Positions 9,687-18,061 of a DNA stretch of 64,000 bases are shown here, piece after piece (within the stretch, counting starts at the first letter, position 1; each line of letters begins with the position of its first letter). The notes under the pieces were generated by a model. That model saw only the letters and a list, made by a program, of their open reading frames with translations, had not been told where the DNA came from and did not search any database. The position numbers and the translations under genes were made by a program. Origin of the DNA: Sphingomonadales bacterium (GTDB lineage Bacteria > Pseudomonadota > Alphaproteobacteria > Sphingomonadales > Sphingomonadaceae); NCBI GenBank assembly GCA_028871475.1, contig JAGWMZ010000015.1, positions 28,811-92,810 of the forward strand, written 5' to 3'.

Positions 9687-10105
9687 GGGCGCTCCCGTCG
9701 CAAGGGCACATGGGCCTGCGTCGGGGTCGGTTGCCCTTCCCGCCGTTTGCCCTTGAGGCCTGTGTTAACAGCACCGTGCAGCCGGGCAAAGAGGCTTGGC
9801 AGGGGCATTGTCCCGCACCGGCCTCCTTCAGGCGAATTCCCCGCATGGCGGCGCGTTCCGCCCTGTGCCCAAGGGCCGCAACCGCGCCGAGTCCCCCAGG
9901 CCCGCAGCCGCCAAAAACCCCGCGCCACCGGCAAAGAGGGGTAACAATGGGTTAAAATCGCCACTCAGGCAGGCGCGGCTGTGCATTTGTCAGTGGAAAA
10001 AGCGGCAAATCCGCGTGCCGAGTGCCCAAAACACCGCAAATTCATAGACCAGCCTCTCTCTCGGCGCTAGGCAGGCCCCCCAACACTTTCAAAAGGGCTC
10101 AAGTG
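9687..10105. other. Intergenic, no gene seen; divergent promoter region
   Basis: About 420 bases between the divergently read GT2 operon and hupB. Short frames on both strands have no recognisable content and codon use unlike the neighbours. It must hold the promoters for both sides, but I cannot point to a convincing pair of boxes. The last 50 bases become AT-richer before the hupB start. Confidence 0.5.
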
Positions 10106-10381
10106 ATGAACAATAGCGACCTCGCTGACAAGCTGGCCGCCGCGCATGGCATCAGCAAGGCTGACGCCCGCAAGTATGTCGACGCGACCTTCGCGGCGAT
10201 TGCTGACGCGGCTGGCGCTGGCGAAGAAGTCTCGCTGAACGGCTTCGGCAAGTTCAAGGTCAAGGAAACCGCTGCCCGCGAAGGCCGCAATCCCTCGACC
10301 GGCGCGACGATCCAGATCGCGGCATCCAAGAAGCTGACCTTTGCCCCCGCCAAGGCGGTCAAGGACAAGCTGAACGGCTAA
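10106..10381 (+). CDS. hupB: DNA-binding protein HU
   Basis: 91 residues, the normal HU length. MNNSDLADKLAAAHGISKAD opens the helix pair; GFGKFKV and EGRNPSTGATIQI form the beta arm with the conserved GRNP tip, and KKLTFAPAKAVKD ends the protein. HU dimers bend and compact DNA in the nucleoid. The ATG at 10106 is chosen because the family begins exactly there; an in-frame extension to 10022 is not family-like. AAAAGGGCT precedes it. A strong terminator follows directly. Confidence 0.95.
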   Translation: MNNSDLADKLAAAHGISKADARKYVDATFAAIADAAGAGEEVSLNGFGKFKVKETAAREGRNPSTGATIQIAASKKLTFAPAKAVKDKLNG

Positions 10382-10387
10382 AAGGCT

Positions 10388-10434
10388 GAGCGGGGCCCAC
10401 GCGTCTGCGCCAGGCCCCGCTCCCTCTCTTTTTC
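10388..10434 (+). terminator. Rho-independent terminator after hupB
   Basis: A perfect 10-bp stem (GAGCGGGGCC and GGCCCCGCTC) with a 15-base loop ends at 10422 and is followed by CCTCTCTTTTTC. It starts six bases after the hupB stop. Confidence 0.88.
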
Positions 10435-10527
10435 GCCCATGCGGGCGATCCATGTTTCGGCTGGTAACGCAACCAGCATCAGCCTAACCTCCCCGCCAAT
10501 GCGGACAGGAATGTCCCGGGCCGGGAG

Positions 10528-11856
10528 ATGCACCAATCCATGAATGGCAATGACACTCAGCTCATCGCGGCGGCGCTGGGCGGTATTGGCGTGACTGTGG
10601 CCCTGATCCTGGCCGGGCGTTTTCATCCCTTTCTGGCGTTGCTGACCGGCGCTTTCGTAGTCGGCCTGGGTGCTGGCCTGTCGGCGGCGGAGACGGGCGC
10701 GGCGGTTGAAAAGGGGCTGGGCGACATCATGGGCCATACCGGGCTGGTGGTGGCGCTGGGCCTGTCGCTGGGCGCCATGCTGCAATGTTCGGGCGCAGCC
10801 GAAAGGCTGGCCCGCGCGGGGCTGGCACTGGCTGGCCCCGGCGCCGCACCATGGGCCGCGCTGATCGTGGGCGTGGTGGTGGGCCTTCCCCTGTTTTTCG
10901 AAACCGGACTGGTCCTGCTGTTGCCGGTCATGGCTTCAGCCGCCCAGGCCCTGCGCGACCGCGAGGCCGGGCTCCGGCTGATCCTGTGCGCCATCGCCGG
11001 GCTGGCAGTGGTTCACGCGCTGGTGCCGCCTCACCCCGGCCCGCTCATCGCCATTGCGGCGCTGGGGGCGGATATGGGGCGCACCATGCTGTATGGCGCT
11101 ATGGTGGCTTTGCCCACGGCGGTTCTGGCCGGGCCGGTGCTGGCGCGCTATTCCGCGCGCGGCCTGACCATCGACCTGCCGCTGGCGCCGATGGACCACA
11201 GCGAAGGCAAGGCGCCCGGCATCGGGCGCGGGCTGACCATCGTGCTGATGCCGGTGGTGCTGATCGCCATGGGCCAGTTGCACAGCCTGTTGCCCGCCTG
11301 GGTGGCGGCGCTGGCCGATCCGGTGCTGGCGCTGCTGGTGACCAATCTGGCCGCGCTGGTCCTGCTCTTTGGCCGGCGGATGGCCGACGCTCGCCTGCAG
11401 ACCACGATCTGGGACCATGCGCTCAAACCGGCGGGCAGCATTTTGCTGGCGATCGGCGCCGGCGGCGCGCTCAAACAGGTGCTGGTCAGTGCGAAGCTGG
11501 CCGACCTGCTTGCCCGGGAGGTCGAGCACGCCTCGGTCTCACCCTTGATTCTGGCCTGGCTGGTGGCCGCCGCGCTGCGGCTGGCGGCAGGGTCGGCAAC
11601 TGTCGCCACCATCACCGCCGCCGGTATCATGGCCGGGGTTGCCCATATGCCCGGCGTATCGCCCGAATGGCTGGTGCTGGCCATCGGTTCAGGTTCAGTC
11701 GTGCTCTCGCATGTCAACGACCCGGGCTTCTGGCTGGTGAAAAGCTGGCTGGGCACCAGCACGCCCAACACGTTCCGCACCTGGTCGGCGCTGGAAACGG
11801 TGATTTCCGTCGCGGGGCTGATCTTTGTGCTGATCGGCAGCCATCTGATCGGGTAA
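10528..11856 (+). CDS. GntP-family gluconate/organic acid permease
   Basis: 442 residues, the usual length of the family, almost entirely hydrophobic with about twelve helices. HALVPPHPGPLIAIAALGAD is the PPHPGP signature of GntP/GntT proteins and DPGFWLVKSWLG near the end is also characteristic. It takes up gluconate or related sugar acids by proton symport across the inner membrane. No gluconate kinase or regulator lies beside it, so the substrate is open. GGGAG touches the first ATG; an ATG 12 bases later is an alternative start. Confidence 0.88.
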   Translation: MHQSMNGNDTQLIAAALGGIGVTVALILAGRFHPFLALLTGAFVVGLGAGLSAAETGAAVEKGLGDIMGHTGLVVALGLSLGAMLQCSGAAERLARAGLALAGPGAAPWAALIVGVVVGLPLFFETGLVLLLPVMASAAQALRDREAGLRLILCAIAGLAVVHALVPPHPGPLIAIAALGADMGRTMLYGAMVALPTAVLAGPVLARYSARGLTIDLPLAPMDHSEGKAPGIGRGLTIVLMPVVLIAMGQLHSLLPAWVAALADPVLALLVTNLAALVLLFGRRMADARLQTTIWDHALKPAGSILLAIGAGGALKQVLVSAKLADLLAREVEHASVSPLILAWLVAAALRLAAGSATVATITAAGIMAGVAHMPGVSPEWLVLAIGSGSVVLSHVNDPGFWLVKSWLGTSTPNTFRTWSALETVISVAGLIFVLIGSHLIG

Positions 11857-11884
11857 GGGTGAGACGGGTAAAGGCCAGACGGGC

Positions 11885-11969
11885 TGGTGCGGACGGCGGG
11901 ACTCGAACCCGCACGAGCAAGGCTCAAGGGATTTTAAGTCCCCGGCGTCTACCATTCCGCCACGTCCGC
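11885..11969 (-). tRNA. tRNA-Leu (anticodon TAA)
   Basis: Read on the minus strand it begins GCGGACGTGGCGGAATGG and ends CGTCCGC-A-CCA, giving a seven-pair acceptor stem (GCGGACG/CGTCCGC), discriminator A and an encoded CCA. The anticodon loop is CTTAAAA, anticodon TAA. GGTTCGAAC forms the T loop, and the long variable arm after the anticodon stem is as expected for a leucine tRNA. Confidence 0.95.
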
Positions 11970-12041
11970 ATGCGCGTCACGCCTGTGGCAGATCGGCCCG
12001 GCGCAGGCAAGCGCCGGGCTGCATGGTGACGGGATCGCGGC

Positions 12042-12320
12042 TCAGACGTTGAGACGCGCGCGCATTTCTTTGCCAGGCTTGAAGAAAGGCACACGCTTGC
12101 CCGGCACGTCGACCGCTTCGCCCGTGCGCGGGTTGCGGCCCTTGCGCGGTTCACGTTCACGGGTGGAAAAGGCGCCAAAGCCGCGCAGTTCCACCCGTCC
12201 GCCATCAGCCAGACGCTGGGCAATCTCGTCAAAGAACACGTCCACAACGCGCTCGACATCGTCAGCACGCAATTCCGGATTGGCCTTGGCCAAGGCGGCA
12301 AGCAATTCCGATCGAATCAT
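12042..12320 (-). CDS. ihfB: Integration host factor subunit beta
   Basis: 92 residues. [20 protein letters not shown] opens the protein, [14 protein letters not shown] and [10 protein letters not shown] form the arm, and [15 protein letters not shown] the end; these are IHF-beta rather than HU features (the KPGKE/RLN tail). IHF bends DNA at specific sites as an alpha/beta heterodimer; the alpha gene is not in the window. It is transcribed toward tRNA-Leu. Confidence 0.92.
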   Translation of the reverse strand: MIRSELLAALAKANPELRADDVERVVDVFFDEIAQRLADGGRVELRGFGAFSTREREPRKGRNPRTGEAVDVPGKRVPFFKPGKEMRARLNV

Positions 12321-12480
12321 CCTCTATCCCCCCACGGGCCTGTGGCGACGGTCTGCCCCCCAGTCCGTCGCACGCTGGCGGTTTGAAACAGTCGCGCCGG
12401 TTCTCATAAGTGCCAGAAGTTGCAGAACAGTTCAATCCCGCAACCGGGCCATTTCCGGCCCAAAACGGGACTTTACAGGC

Positions 12481-12828
12481 TTAACGCACCACCGGTGCAA
12501 GCAGTTCGGCCACATCGACGCCCAGCCGGTCGATCCTTTCGCGAATCGCCGGCCATTCCCGGGTCAGAAACTGGTCTCTCTCAGCGCTCAAAAGGCGGGC
12601 CCGGGCACCCTTGGCAACCATCATGCCGACACCGCGCTGCACCTCGACCAGTTCGTCCAGCTGAAACTGTTGATAGGCCTTGGCGACAGTCAGCGGATTG
12701 GCGCCCTGCTGCGCCGCCAGCATCCGCACCGAGGGGAGCAAAGTGCCTTCCTCATAGGTGCCATCAATGATCGCTGCGGCAATCATGTCACGCAGCTTGA
12801 GATAGACGGGGCGGGATGATGCGACCAT
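12481..12828 (-). CDS. GntR-family transcriptional regulator, short YtrA-type
   Basis: 115 residues from ATG 12828; a TTG at 12864 would give 127. PVYLKLRDMIAAAIIDGTYE with LPSVRMLAAQQGANPLTVAKAYQ is the GntR winged helix. Only about 40 residues follow, too short for an effector domain, as in the YtrA subfamily, which usually controls transporters. The likely partner is the divergent POT transporter at 12945, about 115 bases away. Confidence 0.82.
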   Translation of the reverse strand: MVASSRPVYLKLRDMIAAAIIDGTYEEGTLLPSVRMLAAQQGANPLTVAKAYQQFQLDELVEVQRGVGMMVAKGARARLLSAERDQFLTREWPAIRERIDRLGVDVAELLAPVVR

Positions 12829-12944
12829 GGGTGCATCAGTGCCATAATACAGCCTCTCACGCAAGCATTCCCGCGGATTTTGGCCGTTTTGCCATGGTCA
12901 TTTGAACGCTTTTCGCTTGGGCAATATCCAGCTAAGCCTGCGAC

Positions 12945-14732
12945 ATGAACGAAAACTCCGACGCAACAATGCGAAGCCCCGCCGCCGCGCGCCAGTGGCT
13001 GGGGCACCCGGCGCAACTGGCCCGGCTGTTCTCCATCGAGATGTGGGAGCGTTTCGGCTTTTACGGCATGAGGGCGCTGCTAACCCTCTATCTGACCAAG
13101 CATTTTGTGTTGGGCGACCATGCGGCCACCGGCATCTATGGCGGCTATACCGCGCTGGTCTATCTGACGCCACTGGCCGGCGGGCTGGTGGCAGACCAGT
13201 ATCTCGGCTCGAAACGGTCGGTGAAATTCGGCGCGCTGATGATGGCGGCGGGCTATTTCGCCCTCGCCTTTGGCGGGCAGGCCGCCCAGCCATGGGTGGA
13301 GTTTGACGGCGTCCGCCATGCCGTCACGGTCGAACATTTCATCGACCGTCCCACCAGTGCGCCCGATGAACGCCGCGTGCTGATGGTACAGGGCCAACCC
13401 AACCAGATCCACGGCAATGACGATGGCAGCATCGACCTTGTTGCCCCCGATGGCCATGTCTCGCGCCATCTGGCGGCGGGCAGCACGAAGGATGGCGCCA
13501 CCCGCGAGGAATGGCGCGTGGCGCTGATGCTGCTGGCGCTGTCGGCAGTGGCGGTGGGCAACGGCTTTTTCAAACCCAACATCTCGACCATGGTGGGCGC
13601 GCTTTATGCGGTGGGTGACCGGCGGCGCGATGCGGGTTTCACCATCTTCTACATGGGCATCAATCTGGGCTCGGCGATCGGCCAGGTGGTGGCGCCCTTT
13701 CTGGCCGACCGTTTCGGTTGGGGGGCAGGCTTTGGTTCGGCGGCGGCGGTGATGCTGCTGGCCTGGGGGATGCTGCGCTTCGATGGCGGGCGTCTGGCCG
13801 GCTATGGCGAAACGCCCGCGCGGGCGGGCAGCGACCATGCCTGGCGGATCTATGGCCTCGCCCTGCTGGCGATCCCGCTGTTCTACCTGCTCTTTGCCAA
13901 TCTGATGGAGACGCCCGCGCCGGTGGCAGGCGCAGGCCTTGGCGGCTATCTGCTGGGGCTGCCGCTGATGGGCAAGCTGCTGTGTGGCACCTTTGTCATC
14001 GCCGTGCCGGGCATTCTGCTGTGGTCTTGGCGGGCGGGCAGCCGCGTCGAATTCCAGATGATGGTCGCCGCCATGGTGCTGATCACTTTCAACACCGTGT
14101 TCTGGAGCCTGTTCGAGCAGGCCGGCTCCTCGCTCACTTTGTTTGCCGACCGTAACACCAACCTCTCCTTCCTTGGCCTCTTCACCCTGTCCGCGCCGCA
14201 GACGCAGCAGTTCAATTCGCTGGCCATCATCGTGCTGGCGCCGGTGCTGGGCATGGTCTGGGGCTGGCTGGGCAAGCGCGGCTGGGAGCCCTCGATCCCG
14301 GTCAAATTCGCGATGGGGCTGATCGGCGTTGGCGGCGGTTTCCTCTTCCTCGTGCTGGGCGCACATTTCGTGGGACCGGATTTCAAGGTGGGGCTGCTGT
14401 GGCTGGCGGGCCTTTATGTCATCCATTCGATTGCCGAACTATGCCTTTCGCCCGTCGGCCTTTCGATGATCACCAAGCTGGCCATTGCGCGCATTGTCGG
14501 GCTGATGATGGGCGCGTGGTATCTGGCGATGGCCATGGGCGAATATGGCGCAGGGCTGCTGGCGCAGCTCGCCACGGTCAAGACAGTGGGCGGCGAGGTG
14601 ACAAACCTGAAACTGAGCCTGGAGATCTACACCACCACCTATTGGCAGATCGGCTGGGCCTCCGTGATGGTGGGGCTGGTGCTGCTGGCGATCTCGCCGC
14701 TGCTGAAAAGGCTGATGCATGGGGTGACGTGA
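12945..14732 (+). CDS. POT/PTR-family proton-dependent oligopeptide transporter
   Basis: 595 residues with about 12-14 helices. FSIEMWERFGFYGMRALLTL carries the E-x-x-E-R-F-x-Y-G proton-coupling motif of POT carriers, and FYMGINLGSAIGQVVAPFLA is the second family signature. The long stretch around residues 120-190 (HAVTVEHFIDRPTSAPDERR onward) is a periplasmic insertion seen in sphingomonad/xanthomonad members. It imports di- and tripeptides with protons. The divergent short GntR gene is a candidate regulator. Confidence 0.92.
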   Translation: MNENSDATMRSPAAARQWLGHPAQLARLFSIEMWERFGFYGMRALLTLYLTKHFVLGDHAATGIYGGYTALVYLTPLAGGLVADQYLGSKRSVKFGALMMAAGYFALAFGGQAAQPWVEFDGVRHAVTVEHFIDRPTSAPDERRVLMVQGQPNQIHGNDDGSIDLVAPDGHVSRHLAAGSTKDGATREEWRVALMLLALSAVAVGNGFFKPNISTMVGALYAVGDRRRDAGFTIFYMGINLGSAIGQVVAPFLADRFGWGAGFGSAAAVMLLAWGMLRFDGGRLAGYGETPARAGSDHAWRIYGLALLAIPLFYLLFANLMETPAPVAGAGLGGYLLGLPLMGKLLCGTFVIAVPGILLWSWRAGSRVEFQMMVAAMVLITFNTVFWSLFEQAGSSLTLFADRNTNLSFLGLFTLSAPQTQQFNSLAIIVLAPVLGMVWGWLGKRGWEPSIPVKFAMGLIGVGGGFLFLVLGAHFVGPDFKVGLLWLAGLYVIHSIAELCLSPVGLSMITKLAIARIVGLMMGAWYLAMAMGEYGAGLLAQLATVKTVGGEVTNLKLSLEIYTTTYWQIGWASVMVGLVLLAISPLLKRLMHGVT

Positions 14733-14798
14733 AAACGCGACCCGGTTTGACGCAGAAACGGCCGGATGGGATCATCCCGTCGCCTCAGGAGAACCGCC

Positions 14799-15185
14799 AT
14801 GCCTATGCCTGCCGAGTCGCGCCCGATCTCTTTCGTGCTCAGCCGTGATCCGGCAGCGCTCAAACCCTTTTACGGTGACGTGCTGGGCCTGTCGCTGATC
14901 GGCGAGGATGGCTTTGCCATCGCCTATGATCTGGGCGATGGCGCCATGCTGCGGCTTACCGCCCTGCCATCGCATCAGCCGGCACCCCACACCGCCTTTG
15001 GCTGGAGCGTGCCCGACATCGCCGCCGCCGTGGCCGATTTGCGCGCCAAGGGCGTAGCGTTCAAAATCTACGAAGGTTTTGCGCAGAATTCCGATGGCAT
15101 TTGGACTGCCCCCGGCGGCGGCGCCAAGGTCGCCTGGTTCCCCGACCCGGAAGGCAATCTGCTCAGCCTGACCCAGTTTTCCTGA
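14799..15185 (+). CDS. VOC-superfamily (glyoxalase-like) protein
   Basis: 128 residues from the ATG at 14799, preceded by CAGGAGAAC. ISFVLSRDPAALKPFYGDVL and WFPDPEGNLLSLTQF are the opening and closing strands of a single beta-alpha-beta-beta-beta pair as found in glyoxalase/dioxygenase-like VOC proteins. A glutamate at the closing strand (DPEGN) could serve a metal. The substrate cannot be told. An in-frame ATG at 14766 is less likely. Confidence 0.82.
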   Translation: MPMPAESRPISFVLSRDPAALKPFYGDVLGLSLIGEDGFAIAYDLGDGAMLRLTALPSHQPAPHTAFGWSVPDIAAAVADLRAKGVAFKIYEGFAQNSDGIWTAPGGGAKVAWFPDPEGNLLSLTQFS

Positions 15186-15203
15186 GGCGCTTTTCCTGAG
15201 CGG

Positions 15204-15677
15204 CTATTCCGCCCCGGCGGTGCAATCCGAACACATGCCGCGCAGTTCCACCACCGGGCGTACATCGGCAAAGCCGGCCGCCTTGGCCGCCTCGATCAGC
15301 GCGCCGGTCAGCTTGTCGTCATCGATATGCACCGCCTTGCCGCAAACCTCGCAGATGAGGAAAATGCAGTCATGCCGGCAGCCCGGATGCGGATTGGCGA
15401 TATAGGCATTGGCGCTTTCCACCCGGCGGGCAAGATTGGTCCGCACGAACAGGTCGAGAATGCGATAGACGCTGTTGGCCGCCACCCTTTTGCCGCGGCG
15501 CTTCGACACCGCCTCGGCAATGTCATAGGCCGAGGCCGGGCGCCCCTCACCCGCCAGTGCGTCATAGACATCGCCGCGCATCTCGGTCCATTGCTCACCC
15601 GCCGTTTCCAGAGCGGTGCGGGCGGCATGGATCAGGCCTTCGCCCGAATGTTCGTGATGATGATGGGTTGCGGACAT
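15204..15677 (-). CDS. zur: Fur-family zinc uptake regulator
   Basis: 157 residues from ATG 15677. A His-rich leader (MSATHHHHEHSGEG) precedes the winged helix (AEAVSKRRGKRVAANSVYRI). FLICEVCGKAVHIDDD and GMCSDCTAG supply two CxxC pairs for the structural zinc, and the His/Glu/Asp-rich segment between them the sensing site; this pattern matches Zur better than Fur or PerR. It represses zinc-import genes when zinc is sufficient. An upstream extension to 15824 is not family-like. Confidence 0.8.
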   Translation of the reverse strand: MSATHHHHEHSGEGLIHAARTALETAGEQWTEMRGDVYDALAGEGRPASAYDIAEAVSKRRGKRVAANSVYRILDLFVRTNLARRVESANAYIANPHPGCRHDCIFLICEVCGKAVHIDDDKLTGALIEAAKAAGFADVRPVVELRGMCSDCTAGAE

Positions 15678-15820
15678 GAAGAAGGTTTTAGCGGGATTTT
15701 TAGGGAAGAAGGAAGGGGAAAGATGCAAGTGCCAACACGCGCGCGCATGGCCCGCGCGGTCAGCGAAAGGCGCAGGGGGGGGGGCGAGAGACACAAGGCC
15801 AGCCCGCGCGCCCATGCACA

Positions 15821-15964
15821 TCATTGCGAGGGCGCGGCGATGGCGCTGCCCACCACCATGTTCGTGACGCCACCATGCGTGCCCAGAAACAGGCAGATGG
15901 CCACGGCGCCAAGGATAAAACCAACGGCAAACGAGCGGAACAGGTCGGATTTGAACATGGTCAT
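15821..15964 (-). CDS. Small single-helix membrane protein
   Basis: A 47-residue frame from ATG 15964 (or ATG 15958). MTMFKSDLFRSFAVGFILGA then AVAICLFLG gives one clear transmembrane helix of about 20 residues after a charged N-terminus, followed by a small Ala/Ser-rich tail. It lies between purH and zur on their strand. No Shine-Dalgarno sequence is obvious. I do not recognise a family; the alternation of hydrophilic and hydrophobic parts is what speaks for a real gene. Confidence 0.5.
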   Translation of the reverse strand: MTMFKSDLFRSFAVGFILGAVAICLFLGTHGGVTNMVVGSAIAAPSQ

Positions 15965-16080
15965 GACACGCGGGGGCTTTTCGAGGGGAGGGGCCGTGAA
16001 GGCCTTCGGAGGGGGCGGGCCCTAAATGGTTTTCGCGCTCAAAAGTTCCACCCCTCCTTTGGTATCAGGGCCTAACAGGC

Positions 16081-16123
16081 GCGACCAAAGGTCGCAGTGC
16101 TGCGACGAACCGCTCGTCGCAGC
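16081..16123 (-). terminator. Double hairpin downstream of purH
   Basis: Two adjacent hairpins: GCGACC-AAA-GGTCGC at 16081-16095 and the 10-bp stem GCTGCGACGA/TCGTCGCAGC with a five-base loop at 16099-16123. They start about 45 bases after the purH stop. No T tract follows on the minus strand, so a rho-independent terminator is only a suggestion; a mini-repeat is the alternative. Confidence 0.45.
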
Positions 16124-16168
16124 GACTGGTAGCATGGCTGGATGAACTGAGCCTGTCGCTTGCGATAG

Positions 16169-17743
16169 TCAGTGGCGGAAATGGCGCATGCCGGTGAAGA
16201 CCATCGCCAGACCGGCTTCATCGGCCGCCTTGATGACCTCATCGTCACGCATCGAGCCGCCGGGCTGGATCACCATGGTTGCGCCCGCTTCGACAGCAGC
16301 CATCAGGCCGTCGGCAAAGGGGAAGAAGGCGTCGGATGCGACAGCGCTGCCCTTGGTGTGGACATCGGCAAAGCCATGCGTCTCGGCCGCTTCCTTCGCC
16401 TTGCCGGCGGCGATGCGGCTGGAATCGCGGCGGTTCATCTGGCCCGCGCCAATCCCCGCCGTGATACCGTCCCTGGCATAGACGATGGCGTTGGACTTCA
16501 CATGCTTGGCCACGGTCCAGGCGAAGAGCGCATCGGTCAGTTCCTGGCTTGTGGGCTGGCGCTTGGTGACGACCTTCAGATCGTCGAGCGAGATCGAGCC
16601 ATTGTCGCGGTTCTGCACGAGCAACCCGCCGGCAATCGGCTTCACCGTCAGGCCGGGGCGCTTGGGGTCGGGCAACTCGCCGGTCAGCAGCAGGCGCAGG
16701 TTCTTCTTCTTGGCAAACACCGCCTTTGCGGCCTCGTCAGCGTCAGGCGCGCAGACGACTTCGGTGAAAATGCCGCTGATCGCCTCGGCCGTGGGGCCGT
16801 CGAGCGGACGGTTCACCGCGATGATGCCGCCAAAGGCGCTGACCGAGTCGCATTTCAAGGCAGCCTCATAGGCCTCGACCAGCGTGGCGGCGGTGGCCAC
16901 GCCGCAGGGGTTGGCGTGCTTGACGATGACGACGGTCGGCTCAGCATCGCGGAATTCCGCGACGAGTTCGAGTGCAGCATCGGCGTCGTTGTAATTGTTG
17001 TAGGAAAGCTCCTTGCCCTGCACCTGCACGGCATTGGCGATGCCGCGCGCCGCCGGGCCCTTGGGCAGGTAAAGCGCCGCCTTCTGATGCGGGTTCTCGC
17101 CATAGCGCAGCTCGGTCGAACGCTCTGCAGTGATCGCCAGTGTCTCGGGGAAGGTCTCGCCCTGATCGGCAAAGGCGAACCACTGGCTGATGGCCGAATC
17201 GTAACTGGCCGTCAGCGCATAGGCTTTGGCGGCAAACTTGCGGCGCTGGACCAGCGTGGTTTCGCCCGAAGCCACAGCGGCATAATCCGCCGGATCGGTG
17301 ACGATGGCGACAAATTCATGATTCTTGGCCGCACTGCGCACCATGCTGGGGCCACCGATGTCGATGTTCTCGATGATCTCCTCGCGCGCGGAGCCCTTGG
17401 CGACCGTCTGCACGAAGGGATAGAGGTTCACAACGACCAGATCGATCGCGCCGATGGCATGCTCGTCCATGCTGGCGACATGCTCGGCATTGTCACGCAC
17501 CGCCAGCAGGCCGCCATGGACCTTGGGGTGCAGCGTCTTGACCCGGCCATCCATCATCTCGGGAAAGCCGGTCAGTTCGGAAATGTCCTTCACGCTCAGG
17601 CCCGCATCGCGCAGCGCCTTGGCCGTGCCGCCGGTCGAGACCAGCTCAACACCCTTGTCCGCCAAGGCCTTACCCAGATCGACCAGCCCCGTCTTGTCGG
17701 ACACGGAGAGCAATGCGCGGCGGATGGGGACGATGTCGGTCAT
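16169..17743 (-). CDS. purH: Bifunctional AICAR transformylase/IMP cyclohydrolase
   Basis: 524 residues, normal for PurH, which performs the last two steps of purine synthesis. The N-terminal IMP cyclohydrolase part has [29 protein letters not shown] and [20 protein letters not shown]; the transformylase part has [35 protein letters not shown] and [10 protein letters not shown] with [11 protein letters not shown] at the end. The start at 17743 gives the family's usual [13 protein letters not shown] opening. It is the last gene of a minus-strand line rpe - heparinase-like - purH, but a repeat-filled gap of 318 bases separates it from the middle gene. Confidence 0.96.
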   Translation of the reverse strand: MTDIVPIRRALLSVSDKTGLVDLGKALADKGVELVSTGGTAKALRDAGLSVKDISELTGFPEMMDGRVKTLHPKVHGGLLAVRDNAEHVASMDEHAIGAIDLVVVNLYPFVQTVAKGSAREEIIENIDIGGPSMVRSAAKNHEFVAIVTDPADYAAVASGETTLVQRRKFAAKAYALTASYDSAISQWFAFADQGETFPETLAITAERSTELRYGENPHQKAALYLPKGPAARGIANAVQVQGKELSYNNYNDADAALELVAEFRDAEPTVVIVKHANPCGVATAATLVEAYEAALKCDSVSAFGGIIAVNRPLDGPTAEAISGIFTEVVCAPDADEAAKAVFAKKKNLRLLLTGELPDPKRPGLTVKPIAGGLLVQNRDNGSISLDDLKVVTKRQPTSQELTDALFAWTVAKHVKSNAIVYARDGITAGIGAGQMNRRDSSRIAAGKAKEAAETHGFADVHTKGSAVASDAFFPFADGLMAAVEAGATMVIQPGGSMRDDEVIKAADEAGLAMVFTGMRHFRH

Positions 17744-17843
17744 GGGGCGGGCCTTTTCCTGCGGGGCTTTGTTGCGCGCCCCCATAAGGATTTTGGCCGG
17801 TTTGGCTAGGGAAAAGGGGCTTTGAAGGTATGAAGGATGAGAA

Positions 17844-17989
17844 ATGCGAGGGCCATTGCCCTCGCGCTCCCGTTCGTGTCCAGGTTGCGCCACGGGTTCT
17901 GCCTTGCGCCCGGTTTGCCGCGCCGCAGGCAGGAACCTCATGCATTGCGCGATCAGAAGAAAGCCTGCGGCGCGGCGATGCTGGCGCAA
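17844..17989. repeat. Palindromic intergenic repeat, composite copy A
   Basis: Three blocks shared with the element at 22355-22568 lie here in the same order: a palindrome (GCGAGGGC-CATT-GCCCTCGC, 17847-17866) with its flank CGCTCCCGTT, then CGCCGCAGGCAGGAA (17921-17935), then a 27-base block beginning GCCTGCGGCGCGGCGATG (17963-17989). The second and third blocks are partly inverted relative to each other. The sequence between blocks differs between copies. The stretch lies in the gap between purH and the heparinase-like gene. Confidence 0.75.
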
Positions 17990-18061
17990 CGGCGCCCCCA
18001 TACGCCCCCTTGCCAAAGGCTCGGGGGTCCGGGGGGGATAACACCCCCGGCCTGCCGCATT

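Noticed and set aside
13080..14426. 448-codon minus-strand frame opposite the POT transporter
   Set aside because: Antisense shadow; POT motifs on the plus strand are complete.
16172..17809. 545-codon plus-strand frame opposite purH
   Set aside because: Antisense to a fully conserved purH; composition is that of a shadow frame.
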